DNA of 64,000 nt from Eledone cirrhosa (Eukaryota; Mollusca; Cephalopoda; Octopoda; Eledonidae): the NCBI GenBank assembly GCA_964016885.1, contig OZ024741.1, forward strand, positions 415,103,081 to 415,167,080. The letters run 5' to 3'. How positions within the stretch are numbered: position 1 is the stretch's first letter; each line of letters begins with the position of its first letter. The notes beneath the pieces are model-generated. The model was not told where the DNA came from, searched no databases, and saw nothing but the letters and a program-made list of their open reading frames with translations. The position numbers were made by a program, and so were the translations under genes. Of this stretch, positions 35,354 to 48,752 are shown in pieces.

Positions 35354-38300
35354 TTCAAACCAGCTGTATCTGCCCAGAATTCCCTCACCTCTTTCTGTTC
35401 ACAACAGCTGTATCTGCCCAGAATTCCCTCACTTCTTTCTGTTCAAACCAGCTGTATCTGCCCAGAATTCTCTCACCTGTTTATGTTCAAACCAGCTGTA
35501 TCTGGTCAGAATTCTCTCACTTCTTTCTGTTTAAACCAGCTGTATCTGGCCAGAATTCTCTCAATTTATTTCTGTTCACACCAGCTGTATCTGACCAGAA
35601 TTCCCTCACCTCTTTCTGTTCAAACCAGCTGTATCTGACCAGAATTCTCTCACTTCTTTCTGTTCAAACCAGCTGTATCTGCCCAGAATTCCCTCACCTC
35701 TTTCTGTTCAAACCAGCCGTATCTGCCCAGAATTCTCTTACCTCTTTCTGTTCAAACCAGCTGTATCTGCCCAGAATTCCCTCACCTCTTTCTGTTCAAA
35801 CCAGCTGTATCTGACCAGAATTCTCTCACCTGTTTCTGTTCAAACCAGCTTTATCTGGCCAGAATTTTCTCACTTCTTTCTGTTCAAACCAGCTGTGTCT
35901 GACCATAATTCTCTCACTTCTTTCTGTTCAAACCATCTGTATCTGACCAGAATTCCCTCTCCTCTTTCTGTTTAAACCATCTGTATCTGCCCAGAATTCT
36001 GTCACTTCTTTCTGTTCAAACCAGCTGTATCTGACCAGAATTCTCTCACTTCATTCTGTTCAACCCAGCTGTATCTGACCAGAATTCTCTCACCTCTTTC
36101 TGTTCAAACCAGCTGTATCTGCCCAGAATTTCCTCACTTATTTCTGTTCAAACCAGCTGTATCTGCCCAGAAATCCCTCACCTCTTTCTGTTTAAACCAG
36201 CTGTATCTGGCCAGAATTCCCTCACTTCTTTCTGTTTAAACCTTCTGTATATGCCCACAATTTTCTCACCTCTTTCTGTTCAAACCAGCTGTATCTGACC
36301 AGAATTCTCTCACCTATTTCTGTTCAAACCAGCCATATCTGCCCAGAATTCCCTCACCTCTTTCTGTTCAAACCAGCTGTATCTGACCAGAATTCTCTCA
36401 CTTCTTTCTTTTCAAACCAGCTGTATCTGCCCAGAATTCTCTCACCTCTTTCTGTTCAAACCAGCTGTGTCTGCCCAGAATTCCCTCACCTCTTTTTGTT
36501 CAAACCAGCTCTATCTGACCAGCATTCCCTCACCTCTTTCTGTTCAAACCAGCTGTATCTGGCCAGAATTCTCTTACCTCTTTCTGTTCAAACCAGCTGT
36601 ATCTGCCCAGAATTCCCTCACTTCTTTCTGTTCAAACCAGCTGTATCTGCCCAGAGTTCCCTCACCTCTTTCTGTTCAAACCAGCTCTATTAGACCAGCA
36701 TTCCCTCACCTCTTTCTGTTCAAACCAGCTGTATCTGGCCAGAATTCCCTCACCTCTTTCTGTTTAAACCAGCTGTATCTGGCCAGAATTCTCTCACTTG
36801 TTTCTGTTCAAACCAGCTGTATCTGGTCAGAATTCTCTCACTTATTTCCGTTTAAACCAGCTGTATCTGGCCAGATTTCTCTCACTTCTTTTTATTCAAA
36901 CCAGCTGTATATGACCAGAATTCTCTCACTTCTTTCTGTTCAAACCAGCTGTATCTGCCCAGAATTCCTTCTCCTCTTTCTGTTCAAACCAGCTGTATCT
37001 GACCAGAATTCCCTCTCCTCTTTCTGTTTAAACCATCTGTATCTGCCCAGAATTCTGTCACTTCTTTCTGTTCAAACCAGCTGTATCTGCCCAGAATTCC
37101 CTCACCGCTTTCTGTTCAAACCAGCTGTATCTGCCCAGAATTCCCTTACCTCTTTCTGTTTAAACCTTCTGTATATGCCCAGAATGTTCTCACCTCTTTC
37201 TGTTCAAAGCAGCTGTATCTGCCCAGAATTCCCTCACCTCTTTCTGTTCAAACCAGCTGTATCTGGCCAGAATTCCCTCACCTCTTTCCGTTCAAATCAT
37301 CTGTATCTGCCCAGAATTCTCTCACTTCTTTCTGTTCAAACCAGCTGTATCTGACCAGAATTCCCTCACCTCTTTCTGTTTACACCTTCTGTATATGCCC
37401 AGAATTTTCTCACCTCTTTCTGTTCAAAGCAGCTGTATCTGCCCAGAATTCCCTCACTTCTTTCTGTTCAAACCAGCTGTATCTGCCCAGAATTCCCTCA
37501 CCTCTTTCTGTTCAAACCAGCTGTATCTGGCCAGAATTCCCTCACCTCTTTCTGTTCAAATCATCTGTATCTGCCCAGAATTCTCTCACTTCTTTCTGTT
37601 CAAACCAGCGATATCTGCCCAGAATTCCCTCACCTCTTTCTGTTCAAACCAGCTGTATCTGACCAGAATTCTCTCACTTCATTCTGTTCAAACCAGCTGT
37701 ATCTGACCAGAATTCTCTCACCTCTTTCTGTTCAAACCAGCTGTATCTGACCAGAATTCTCTCACCTCTTTCTTTTCAAACCAGCTGTATCTGCCCAGAA
37801 TTCTCTCACCTGTTTCTGTTCAAATCAGCTGCATCTGGTCAGAATTCTCTCACTTCTTTCTGTTTAAACCAGCTGTATCTGGTCAGAATTCTCTCACTTC
37901 TTTCTGTTCAAACCAGCTGTATGTGACCAGAATTCCCTCACCTCTTTCTGTTCAAACCAGCTGTATCTGCCCAGAATTCCCTCACCTCTTTCTGTTCACA
38001 ACAGCTGTATCTGCCCAGAATTCCCTCACTTCTTTCTGTTCAAACCAGCTGTATCTGCCCAGAATTCTCTCACCTGTTTATGTTCAAACCAGCTGTATCT
38101 GGTCAGAATTCTCTCACTTCTTTCTGTTTAAACCAGCTGTATCTGGCCAGAATTCTCTCAATTTATTTCTGTTCACACCAGCTGTATCTGACCAGAATTT
38201 CCTCACCTCTTTCTGTTCAAACCAGCTGTATCTGACCAGAATTCTCTCACTTCTTTCTGTTCAAACCAGCTGTATCTGCCCAGAATTCCCTCACCTCTTT

Positions 38301-40610
38301 CTGTTCAAACCAGCCGTATCTGCCCAGAATTCTCTTACCTCTTTCTGTTCAAACCAGCTGTATCTGCCCAGAATTCCCTCACCTCTTTCTGTTCAAACCA
38401 GCTGTATCTGACCAGAATTCTCTCATCTGTTTCTGTTCAAACCAGCTGTATCTGGCCAGAATTTTCTCACTTCTTTCTGTTCAAACCAGCTGTGTCTGAC
38501 CAGAATTCTCTCACTTCTTTCTGTTCAAACCAGCTGTATCTGCCCAGAAATCCCTCACCTCTTTAGGTTCAAACCAGCTGTATCTGCCCAGAATTCTCTC
38601 ACCTCATTCTGTTCAAACCAGCTGTATCTGTCCAGAATTCCCTCACCTCTTTCTGTTCAAACCAGCCGTATCTGCCCAGAATTCCCTCACCTCTTTCTTT
38701 TTAAACCAGCTGTATCTGACCACAATTCTCTCACTTCTTTCTGTTCAAACCAGCTGTATCTGGTCAGAATTCTCTCACTTATTTCCGTTTAAACCAGCTG
38801 TATCTCGCCAGATTTCTCTCACTTCTTTTTATTCAAACCAGCTGTATCTGCCCAGAATTCCTTCTCCTCTTTCTGTTCAAACCAGCTGTATCTGACCAGA
38901 ATTCCCTCTCCTCTTTCTGTTTAAACCATCTGTATCTGCCCAGAATTCTGTCACTTCTTTCTGTTCAAACCAGCTGTATCTGCCCAGAATTCCCTCACCT
39001 CTTTCTGTTTAAACCTTCTGTATATGCCGAGAATGTTCTCACCTCTTTCTGTTCAAAGCAGCTGTATCTGCCCAGAATTCCCTCACTTCTTTCTGTTCAA
39101 ACCAGCTGTATCTGCCCAGAATTCCCTCACCTCTTTCTGTTCTAACCAGCTGTATCTGGCCAGAATTCCCTTACCTCTTTCCGTTCAAATCATCTGTATC
39201 TGCCCAGAATTCTCTCACTTCTTTCTGTTCAAACTAGCTGTATCTGACCAGAATTCTCTCACTTCATTCTGTTCAAACCAGCTGTATCTGACCAGAATTC
39301 TCTCACTTCTTTCTGTTCAAACCAGCTGTATCTGCCCAGAAATCCCTCACCTCTTTCTGTTCAAACCAGCTGTATCTGCCCAGAATTCTCTCACCTCATT
39401 CTGTTCAAACCAGCTGTATCTGCCCAGAATTCCCTCACTTCTTTCTGTTCAAACCAGCTGTATCTGCCCAGAAATCCCTCACCTCTTTCTGTTCAAACCA
39501 GCTGTATCTGCCCAGAATTCTCTCACCTCATTCTGTTCAAACCAGCTGTATCTGCCCAGAATTCCCTCACCTCTTTCTTTTCAAACCAGCTGTATCTGAC
39601 CAGAATTCTCTCACTTCTTTCTGTTAAAACCAGCTGTATCTGGCCAGAATTCTCTCACTTCTTTCTGTTCAAACCAGCTGTATCTGACCAGAATTCTCTC
39701 ACCTCTTTCTGTTCAAACCAGCAGTATCTGCCCAGAATTCTCTCACCTCTTTCTATTCAAACCAGCTGTATCTGGCCAGAATTCTCTCACTTCTTTCTGT
39801 TTAAACCAGCTGTATCTGGCCAGAATTCTCTCACCTCTTTCTGTTCAAACCAGCCGTATCTGCCCAGAATTCCCTCACCTCATTCTGTTCAAACCATCTG
39901 TATCTGACCAGAATTCCCTCTCCTCTTTCTGTTTAAACCATCTGTATCTGCCCAGAATTCTGTCACTTCTTTCTGTTCAAACCAGCTGTATCTGCCCAGA
40001 ATTCCCTCACCTCTTTCTGTTTACACCTTCTGTATATGCCCAGAATTTTCTCACCTCTTTCTGTTCAAAGCAGCTGTATCTGCCCAGAATTCCCTCACTT
40101 CTTCCTGTTGAAACCAGCTGTATCTGCCCAGAATTCCCTCACCTCTTTCTGTTCAAACCAGCTGTATCTGGCCAGAATTCCCTCACCTCTTTCTGTTCAA
40201 ATCATCTGTATCTGCCCAGAATTCTCTCACTTCTTTCTGTTCAAACCAGCGATATCTGCCCAGAATTCCCTCACCTCTTTCTGTTCAAACCAGCTGTATC
40301 TGACCAGAATTCTCTCACTTCATTCTGTTCAAACCAGCTGTATCTGACCAGAATTCTCTCACCTCTTTCTTTTCAAACCAGCTGTATCTGCCCAGAATTC
40401 TCTCACCTGTTTCTGTTCAAATCAGCTGCATCTGGTCAGAATTCTCTCACTTCTTTCTGTTTAAACCAGCTGTATCTGGTCAGAATTCTTTCACTTCTTT
40501 CTGTTCAAACCAGCTGTATCTGACCAGAATTCCCTCACCTCTTTCTGTTCAAACCAGCTGTTTCTGCCCAGAATTCCCTCACTTCTTTCTGTTCAAACCA
40601 GCTGTATCTG

Positions 40611-42196
40611 CCCAGACTTCCCTCACCTCTTTCTGTTCACAACAGCTGTATCTGCCCAGAATTCCCTCACTTCTTTCTGTTCAAACCAGCTGTATCTGCC
40701 CAGAATTCTCTCACCTGTTTATGTTCAAACCAGCTGTATCTGGTCAGAATTCTCTCACTTCTTTCTGTTTAAACCAGCTGTATCTGGCCAGAATTCTCTC
40801 AATTTATTTCTGTTCACACCAGCTGTATCTGACCAGAATTCCCTCACCTCTTTCTGTTCAAACCAGCTGTATCTGACCAGAATTCTCTCACTTCTTTCTG
40901 TTCAAACCAGCTGTATCTGCCCAGAATTCCCTCACCTCTTTCTGTTCAAACCAGCCGTATCTGCCCAGAATTCTCTTACCTCTTTCTGTTCAAACCAGCT
41001 GTATCTGCCCAGAATTCCCTCACCTCTTTCTGTTCAAACCAGCTGTATCTGACCAGAATTCTCTCACCTGTTTCTGTTCAAACCAGCTTTATCTGGCCAG
41101 AATTTTCTCACTTCTTTCTGTTCAAACCAGCTGTGTCTGACCAGAATTCTCTCACTTCTTTCTGTTCAAACCATCTGTATCTGACCAGAAGTCCCTCTCC
41201 TCTTTCTGTTTAAACCATCTGTATCTGCCCAGAATTCTGTCACTTCTTTCTGTTCAAACCAGCTGTATCTGACCAGAATTCTCTCACTTCATTCTGTTCA
41301 ACCCAGCTGTATCTGACCAGAATTCTCTCACCTCTTTCTGTTCAAACCAGCTGTATCTGCCCAGAATTTCCTCACTTATTTCTGTTCAAACCAGCTGTAT
41401 CTGCCCAGACTTCCCTCACCTCTTTCTGTTCACAACAGCTGTATCTGCCCAGAATTCCCTCACTTCTTTCTGTTCAAACCAGCTTCTCTGCCCAGAATTC
41501 TCTCACCTGTTTATGTTCAAACCAGCTGTATCTGGTCAGAATGCTCTCACTTCTTTCTGTTTAAACCAGCTGTATCTGGCCAGAATTCTCTCAATTTATT
41601 TCTGTTCACACCAGCTGTATCTGACCAGAATTCCCTCACCTCTTTCTGTTCAAACCAGCTGTATCTGACCAGAATTCTCTCACTTCTTTCTGTTCAAACC
41701 AGCTGTATCTGCCCAGAATTCCCTCACCTCTTTCTGTTCAAACCAGCCGTATCTGCCCAGAATTCTCTTACCTCTTTCTGTTCAAACCAGCTGTATCTGC
41801 CCAGAATTCCCTCACCTCTTTCTGTTCAAACCAGCTGTATCTGACCAGAATTCTCTCACCTGTTTCTGTTCAAACCAGCTTTATCTGGCCAGAATTTTCT
41901 CACTTCTTTCTGTTCAAACCAGCTGTGTCTGACCAGAATTCTCTCACTTCTTTCTGTTCAAACCATCTGTATCTGACCAGAAGTCCCTCTCCTCTTTCTG
42001 TTTAAACCATCTGTATCTGCCCAGAATTCTGTCACTTCTTTCTGTTCAAACCAGCTGTATCTGACCAGAATTCTCTCACTTCATTCTGTTCAACCCAGCT
42101 GTATCTGACCAGAATTCTCTCACCTCTTTCTGTTCAAACCAGCTGTATCTGCCCAGAATTTCCTCACTTATTTCTGTTCAAACCAGCTGTATCTGC
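40611..42196 (+). repeat. 793-bp tandem duplication within E2
   Basis: CCCAGACTTCCC at 40611 recurs at 41404, 793 bp later (18 x 44 + 1). The order between is the same: TTCACAACAG, TTTATGTTC, the 45-bp monomer (40800 and 41592), CAGCCGTATCTG, CTCTTACCTC, CTTTATCTGG, AGAAGTCCC, AACCCAGC, CTTATTTCTG. The second copy has two private changes, AGCTTCTCTGCCC at 41481 (a 43-bp monomer) and GAATGCTCTC near 41540. At 42196 the sequence resumes with CCCAGAAATCCC, the normal successor. Confidence 0.88.
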
Positions 42197-45135
42197 CCAG
42201 AAATCCCTCACCTCTTTCTGTTTAAACCAGCTGTATCTGGCCAGAATTCCCTCACTTCTTTCTGTTTAAACCTTCTGTATATGCCCACAATTTTCTCACC
42301 TCTTTCTGTTCAAACCAGCTGTATCTGACCAGAATTCTCTCACCTATTTCTGTTTAAACCAGCCATATCTGCCCAGAATTCCCTCACCTCTTTCTGTTCA
42401 AACCAGCTGTATCTGACCAGAATTCTCTCACTTCTTTCTTTTCAAACCAGCTGTATCTGCCCAGAATTCTCTCACCTCTTTCTGTTCAAACCAGCTGTGT
42501 CTGCCCAGAATTCCCTCACCTCTTTTTGTTCAAACCAGCTCTATCTGACCAGCATTCCCTCACCTCTTTCTGTTCAAACCAGCTGTATCTGGCCAGAATT
42601 CTCTTACCTCTTTCTGTTCAAACCAGCTGTATCTGCCCAGAATTCCCTCACTTCTTTCTGTTCAAACCAGCTGTATCTGCCCAGAGTTCCCTCACCTCTT
42701 TCTGTTCAAACCAGCTCTATTAGACCAGCATTCCCTCACCTCTTTCTGTTCAAACCAGCTGTATCTGGCCAGAATTCCCTCACCTCTTTCTGTTTAAACC
42801 AGCTGTATCTGGCCAGAATTCTCTCACTTGTTTCTGTTCAAACCAGCTGTATCTGGTCAGAATTCTCTCACTTATTTCCGTTTAAACCAGCTGTATCTGG
42901 CCAGATTTCTCTCACTTCTTTTTATTCAAACCAGCTGTATATGACCAGAATTCTCTCACTTCTTTCTGTTCCAACCAGCTGTATCTGCCCAGAATTCCTT
43001 CTCCTCTTTCTGTTCAAACCAGCTGTATCTGACCAGAATTCCCTCTCCTCTTTCTGTTTAAACCATCTGTATCTGCCCAGAATTCTGTCACTTCTTTCTG
43101 TTCAAACCAGCTTTATCTGGCCAGAATTTTCTCACTTCTTTCTGTTCAAACCAGCTGTGTCTGACCAGAATTCTCTCACTTCTTTCTGTTCAAACCATCT
43201 GTATCTGACCAGAAGTCCCTCTCCTCTTTCTGTTTAAACCATCTGTATCTGCCCAGAATTCTGTCACTTCTTTCTGTTCAAACCAGCTGTATCTGACCAG
43301 AATTCTCTCACTTCATTCTGTTCAACCCAGCTGTATCTGACCAGAATTCTCTCACCTCTTTCTGTTCAAACCAGCTGTATCTGCCCAGAATTTCCTCACT
43401 TATTTCTGTTCAAACCAGCTGTATCTGCCCAGACTTCCCTCACCTCTTTCTGTTCACAACAGCTGTATCTGCCCAGAATTCCCTCACTTCTTTCTGTTCA
43501 AACCAGCTTCTCTGCCCAGAATTCTCTCACCTGTTTATGTTCAAACCAGCTGTATCTGGTCAGAATGCTCTCACTTCTTTCTGTTTAAACCAGCTGTATC
43601 TGGCCAGAATTCTCTCAATTTATTTCTGTTCACACCAGCTGTATCTGACCAGAATTCCCTCACCTCTTTCTGTTCAAACCAGCTGTATCTGACCAGAATT
43701 CTCTCACTTCTTTCTGTTCAAACCAGCTGTATCTGCCCAGAATTCCCTCACCTCTTTCTGTTCAAACCAGCCGTATCTGCCCAGAATTCTCTTACCTCTT
43801 TCTGTTCAAACCAGCTGTATCTGCCCAGAATTCCCTCACCTCTTTCTGTTCAAACCAGCTGTATCTGACCAGAATTCTCTCACCTGTTTCTGTTCAAACC
43901 AGCTTTATCTGGCCAGAATTTTCTCACTTCTTTCTGTTCAAACCAGCTGTGTCTGACCAGAATTCTCTCACTTCTTTCTGTTCAAACCATCTGTATCTGA
44001 CCAGAAGTCCCTCTCCTCTTTCTGTTTAAACCATCTGTATCTGCCCAGAATTCTGTCACTTCTTTCTGTTCAAACCAGCTGTATCTGACCAGAATTCTCT
44101 CACTTCATTCTGTTCAACCCAGCTGTATCTGACCAGAATTCTCTCACCTCTTTCTGTTCAAACCAGCTGTATCTGCCCAGAATTTCCTCACTTATTTCTG
44201 TTCAAACCAGCTGTATCTGCCCAGAAATCCCTCACCTCTTTCTGTTTAAACCAGCTGTATCTGGCCAGAATTCCCTCACTTCTTTCTGTTTAAACCTTCT
44301 GTATATGCCCACAATTTTCTCACCTCTTTCTGTTCAAACCAGCTGTATCTGACCAGAATTCTCTCACCTATTTCTGTTTAAACCAGCCATATCTGCCCAG
44401 AATTCCCTCACCTCTTTCTGTTCAAACCAGCTGTATCTGACCAGAATTCTCTCACTTCTTTCTTTTCAAACCAGCTGTATCTGCCCAGAATTCTCTCACC
44501 TCTTTCTGTTCAAACCAGCTGTGTCTGCCCAGAATTCCCTCACCTCTTTTTGTTCAAACCAGCTCTATCTGACCAGCATTCCCTCACCTCTTTCTGTTCA
44601 AACCAGCTGTATCTGGCCAGAATTCTCTTACCTCTTTCTGTTCAAACCAGCTGTATCTGCCCAGAATTCCCTCACTTCTTTCTGTTCAAACCAGCTGTAT
44701 CTGCCCAGAGTTCCCTCACCTCTTTCTGTTCAAACCAGCTCTATTAGACCAGCATTCCCTCACCTCTTTCTGTTCAAACCAGCTGTATCTGGCCAGAATT
44801 CCCTCACCTCTTTCTGTTTAAACCAGCTGTATCTGGCCAGAATTCTCTCACTTGTTTCTGTTCAAACCAGCTGTATCTGGTCAGAATTCTCTCACTTATT
44901 TCCGTTTAAACCAGCTGTATCTGGCCAGATTTCTCTCACTTCTTTTTATTCAAACCAGCTGTATATGACCAGAATTCTCTCACTTCTTTCTGTTCAAACC
45001 AGCTGTATCTGCCCAGAATTCCTTCTCCTCTTTCTGTTCAAACCAGCTGTATCTGACCAGAATTCCCTCTCCTCTTTCTGTTTAAACCATCTGTATCTGC
45101 CCAGAATTCTGTCACTTCTTTCTGTTCAAACCAGC
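41088..45135 (+). repeat. 2,024-bp tandem duplication within E2 (two 46-monomer copies)
   Basis: Markers are repeated at exactly 2,024 bp (46 x 44): AGCTTCTCTGCCC at 41481 and 43505, CCCAGACTTCC at 41404 and 43428, the 45-bp monomer at 41592 and 43616, GTGTCTGCCC at 42497 and 44521. At about 43112 the first copy stops following the sub-HOR order and jumps back to CTTTATCTGG, matching the sequence at 41088. This places the junction there. Because the private changes of the 793-bp duplication are themselves copied, this event came second. Confidence 0.88.
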
Positions 45136-47468
45136 TGTATCTGCCCAGAATTCCCTCACCGCTTTCTGTTCAAACCAGCTGTATCTGCCCAGAATTCCCT
45201 CACCTCTTTCTGTTTAAACCTTCTGTATATGCCCAGAATGTTCTCACCTCTTTCTGTTCAAAGCAGCTGTATCTGCCCAGAATTCCCTCACTTCTTTCTG
45301 TTCAAACCAGCTGTATCTGACCAGAATTCCCTCACCTCTTTCTGTTTACACCTTCTGTATATGCCCAGAATTTTCTCACCTCTTTCTGTTCAAAGCAGCT
45401 GTATCTGCCCAGAATTCCCTCACTTCTTTCTGTTCAAACCAGCTGTATCTGCCCAGAATTCCCTCACCTCTTTCTGTTCAAACCAGCTGTATCTGGCCAG
45501 AATTCCCTCACCTCTTTCTGTTCAAATCATCTGTATCTGCCCAGAATTCTCTCACCTCTTTCTGTTCAAACCAGCTGTATCTGACCAGAATTCTCTCACT
45601 TCATTCTGTTCAAACCAGCTGTATCTGACCAGAATTCTCTCACCTCTTTCTGTTCAAACCAGCTGTATCTGACCAGAATTCTCTCACCTCTTTCTTTTCA
45701 AACCAGCTGTATCTGCCCAGAATTCTCTCACCTGTTTCTGTTCAAATCAGCTGCATCTGGTCAGAATTCTCTCACTTCTTTCTGTTTAAACCAGCTGTAT
45801 CTGGTCAGAATTCTCTCAATTCTTTCTGTTCAAACCAGCTGTATCTGACCAGAATTCCCTCACCTCTTTCTGTTCAAACCAGCTGTATCTGCCCAGAATT
45901 CCCTCACTCTTTCTGTTCACAACAGCTGTATCTGCCCAGAATTCCCTCACTTCTTTCTGTTCAAACCAGCTGTATCTGCCCAGAATTCTCTCACCTGTTT
46001 ATGTTCAAACCAGCTGTATCTGGTCAGAATTCTCTCACTTCTTTCTGTTTAAACCAGCTGTATCTGGCCAGAATTCTCTCAATATATTTCTGTTCACACC
46101 AGCTGTATCTGACCAGAATTCCCTCACCTCTTTCTGTTCAAACCAGCTGTATCTGACCAGAATTCCCTCACTTCTTTCTGTTCAAACCAGCTGTATCTGC
46201 CCAGAATTCCCTCACCTCTTTCTGTTCAAACCAGCCGTATCTGCCCAGAATTCTCTTACCTCTTTCTGTTCAAACCAGCTGTATCTGCCCAGAATTCCCT
46301 CACCTCTTTCTGTTGAAACCAGCTGTTTCTGCCCGAATTCCCTCACTTCTTTCTGTTCAAACCAGCTGTATCTGCCCAGAATTCCCTCACCTCTTTCTGT
46401 TCACAACAGCTGTATCTGCCCAGAATTCCCTCACTTCTTTCTGTTCAAACCAGCTGTATCTGCCCAGAATTCTCTCACCTGTTTATGTTCAAACCAGCTG
46501 TATCTGGTCAGAATTCTCTCACTTCTTTCTGTTTAAACCAGCTGTATCTGGCCAGAATTCTCTCAATTTATTTCTGTTCACACCAGCTGTATCTGACCAG
46601 AATTCCCTCACCTCTTTCTGTTCAAACCAGCTGTATCTGACCAGAATTCTCTCACTTCTTTCTGTTCAAACCAGCTGTATCTGCCCAGAATTCCCTCACC
46701 TCTTTCTGTTCAAACCAGCCGTATCTGCCCAGAATTCTCTTACCTCTTTCTGTTCAAACCAGCTGTATCTGCCCAGAATTCCCTCACCTCTTTCTGTTCA
46801 AACCAGCTGTATCTGACCAGAATTCTCTCACCTGTTTCTGTTCAAACCAGCTTTATCTGGCCAGAATTTTCTCACTTCTTTCTGTTCAAACCAGCTGTGT
46901 CTGACCAGAATTCTCTAACTTCTTTCTGTTCAAACCATCTGTATCTGACCAGAATTCCCTCTCCTCTTTCTGTTTAAACCATCTGTATCTGCCCAGAATT
47001 CTGTCACTTCTTTCTGTTCAAACCAGCTGTATCTGACCAGAATTCTCTCACTTCATTCTGTTCAACCCAGCTGTATCTGACCAGAATTCTCTCACCTCTT
47101 TCTGTTCAAACCAGCTGTATCTGCCCAGAATTTCCTCACTTATTTCTGTTCAAACCAGCTGTATCTGCCCAGAAATCCCTCACCTCTTTCTGTTTAAACC
47201 AGCTGTATCTGGCCAGAATTCCCTCACTTCTTTCTGTTTAAACCTTCTGTATATGCCCACAATTTTCTCACCTCTTTCTGTTCAAACCAGCTGTATCTGA
47301 CCAGAATTCTCTCACCTATTTCTGTTCAAACCAGCCATATCTGCCCAGAATTCCCTCACCTCTTTCTGTTCAAACCAGCTGTATCTGACCAGAATTCTCT
47401 CACTTCTTTCTTTTCAAACCAGCTGTATCTGCCCAGAATTCTCTCACCTCTTTCTGTTCAAACCAGCT

Positions 47469-48752
47469 GTGTCTGCCCAGAATTCCCTCACCTCTTTTTG
47501 TTCAAACCAGCTCTATCTGACCAGCATTCCCTCACCTCTTTCTGTTCAAACCAGCTGTATCTGGCCAGAATTCTCTTACCTCTTTCTGTTCAAACCAGCT
47601 GTATCTGCCCAGAATTCCCTCACTTCTTTCTGTTCAAACCAGCTGTATCTGCCCAGAGTTCCCTCACCTCTTTCTGTTCAAACCAGCTCTATTAGACCAG
47701 CATTCCCTCACCTCTTTCTGTTCAAACCAGCTGTATCTGGCCAGAATTCCCTCACCTCTTTCTGTTTAAACCAGCTGTATCTGGCCAGAATTCTCTCACT
47801 TGTTTCTGTTCAAACCAGCTGTATCTGGTCAGAATTCTCTCACTTATTTCCGTTTAAACCAGCTGTATCTGGCCAGATTTCTCTCACTTCTTTTTATTCA
47901 AACCAGCTGTATATGACCAGAATTCTCTCACTTCTTTCTGTTCAAACCAGCTGTATCTGCCCAGAATTCCTTCTCCTCTTTCTGTTCAAACCAGCTGTAT
48001 CTGACCAGAATTCCCTCTCCTCTTTCTGTTTAAACCATCTGTATCTGCCCAGAATTCTGTCACTTCTTTCTGTTCAAACCAGCTGTATCTGCCCAGAATT
48101 CCCTCACCGCTTTCTGTTCAAACCAGCTGTATCTGCCCAGAATTCCCTTACCTCTTTCTGTTTAAACCTTCTGTATATGCCCAGAATGTTCTCACCTCTT
48201 TCTGTTCAAAGCAGCTGTATCTGCCCAGAATTCCCTCACTTCTTTCTGTTCAAACCAGCTGTATCTGCCCAGAATTCCCTCACCTCTTTCTGTTCAAACC
48301 AGCTGTATCTGGCCAGAATTCCCTCACCTCTTTCCGTTCAAATCATCTGTATCTGCCCAGAATTCTCTCACTTCTTTCTGTTCAAACCAGCTGTATCTGA
48401 CCAGAATTCCCTCACCTCTTTCTGTTTACACCTTCTGTATATGCCCAGAATTTTCTCACCTCTTTCTGTTCAAACCAGCTGTATCTGCCCAGAATTCCCT
48501 CACTTCTTTCTGTTCAAACCAGCTGTATCTGCCCAGAATTCCCTCACCTCTTTCTGTTCAAACCAGCTGTATCTGGCCAGAATTCCCTCACCTCTTTCTG
48601 TTCAAATCATCTGTATCTGCCCAGAATTCTCTCACTTCTTTCTGTTCAAACCAGCGATATCTGCCCAGAATTCCCTCACCTCTTTCTGTTCAAACCAGCT
48701 GTATCTGACCAGAATTCTCTCACTTCATTCTGTTCAAACCAGCTGTATCTGA
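47469..48752 (+). other. Longest stop-free stretch (427 codons), not regarded as a gene
   Basis: This is the longest open frame in the window. Its translation is a 44-residue periodicity produced by three 44-bp monomers read through all three frames (132 bp). It is rich in Ser, Phe, Leu, Pro and Cys. The apparent start is a GTG created by the GTGTCTGCCC variant, with no ATG context or upstream unit that differs from the array. Sister stretches at the same HOR phase (7461, 11555, 33651, 44521, 52663) stop at different places because single TGA-containing monomers fall in different frames. Nothing suggests selection on the protein. I judge it a by-product of the repeat, though accidental translation of a transcript cannot be excluded from sequence. 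Confidence 0.85.

Larger units (their letters stand above)
30925..38625 (+). repeat. Super-HOR copy E1 (7,701 bp, 175 monomers)
   Basis: E1 contains the two sub-HORs beginning at 33651 and 36467 (2,816 bp, 64 monomers apart). It lacks about four monomers including a 45-bp one near 32790-32830, where TTCACAACAG is followed by a shortened order. At 34901 it carries a 43-bp monomer (CTCACTCTTTCTG) and near 35330 another (CTGCCCGAATTCC). Both are inherited by later copies but absent from Domains A-D. Confidence 0.86.
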
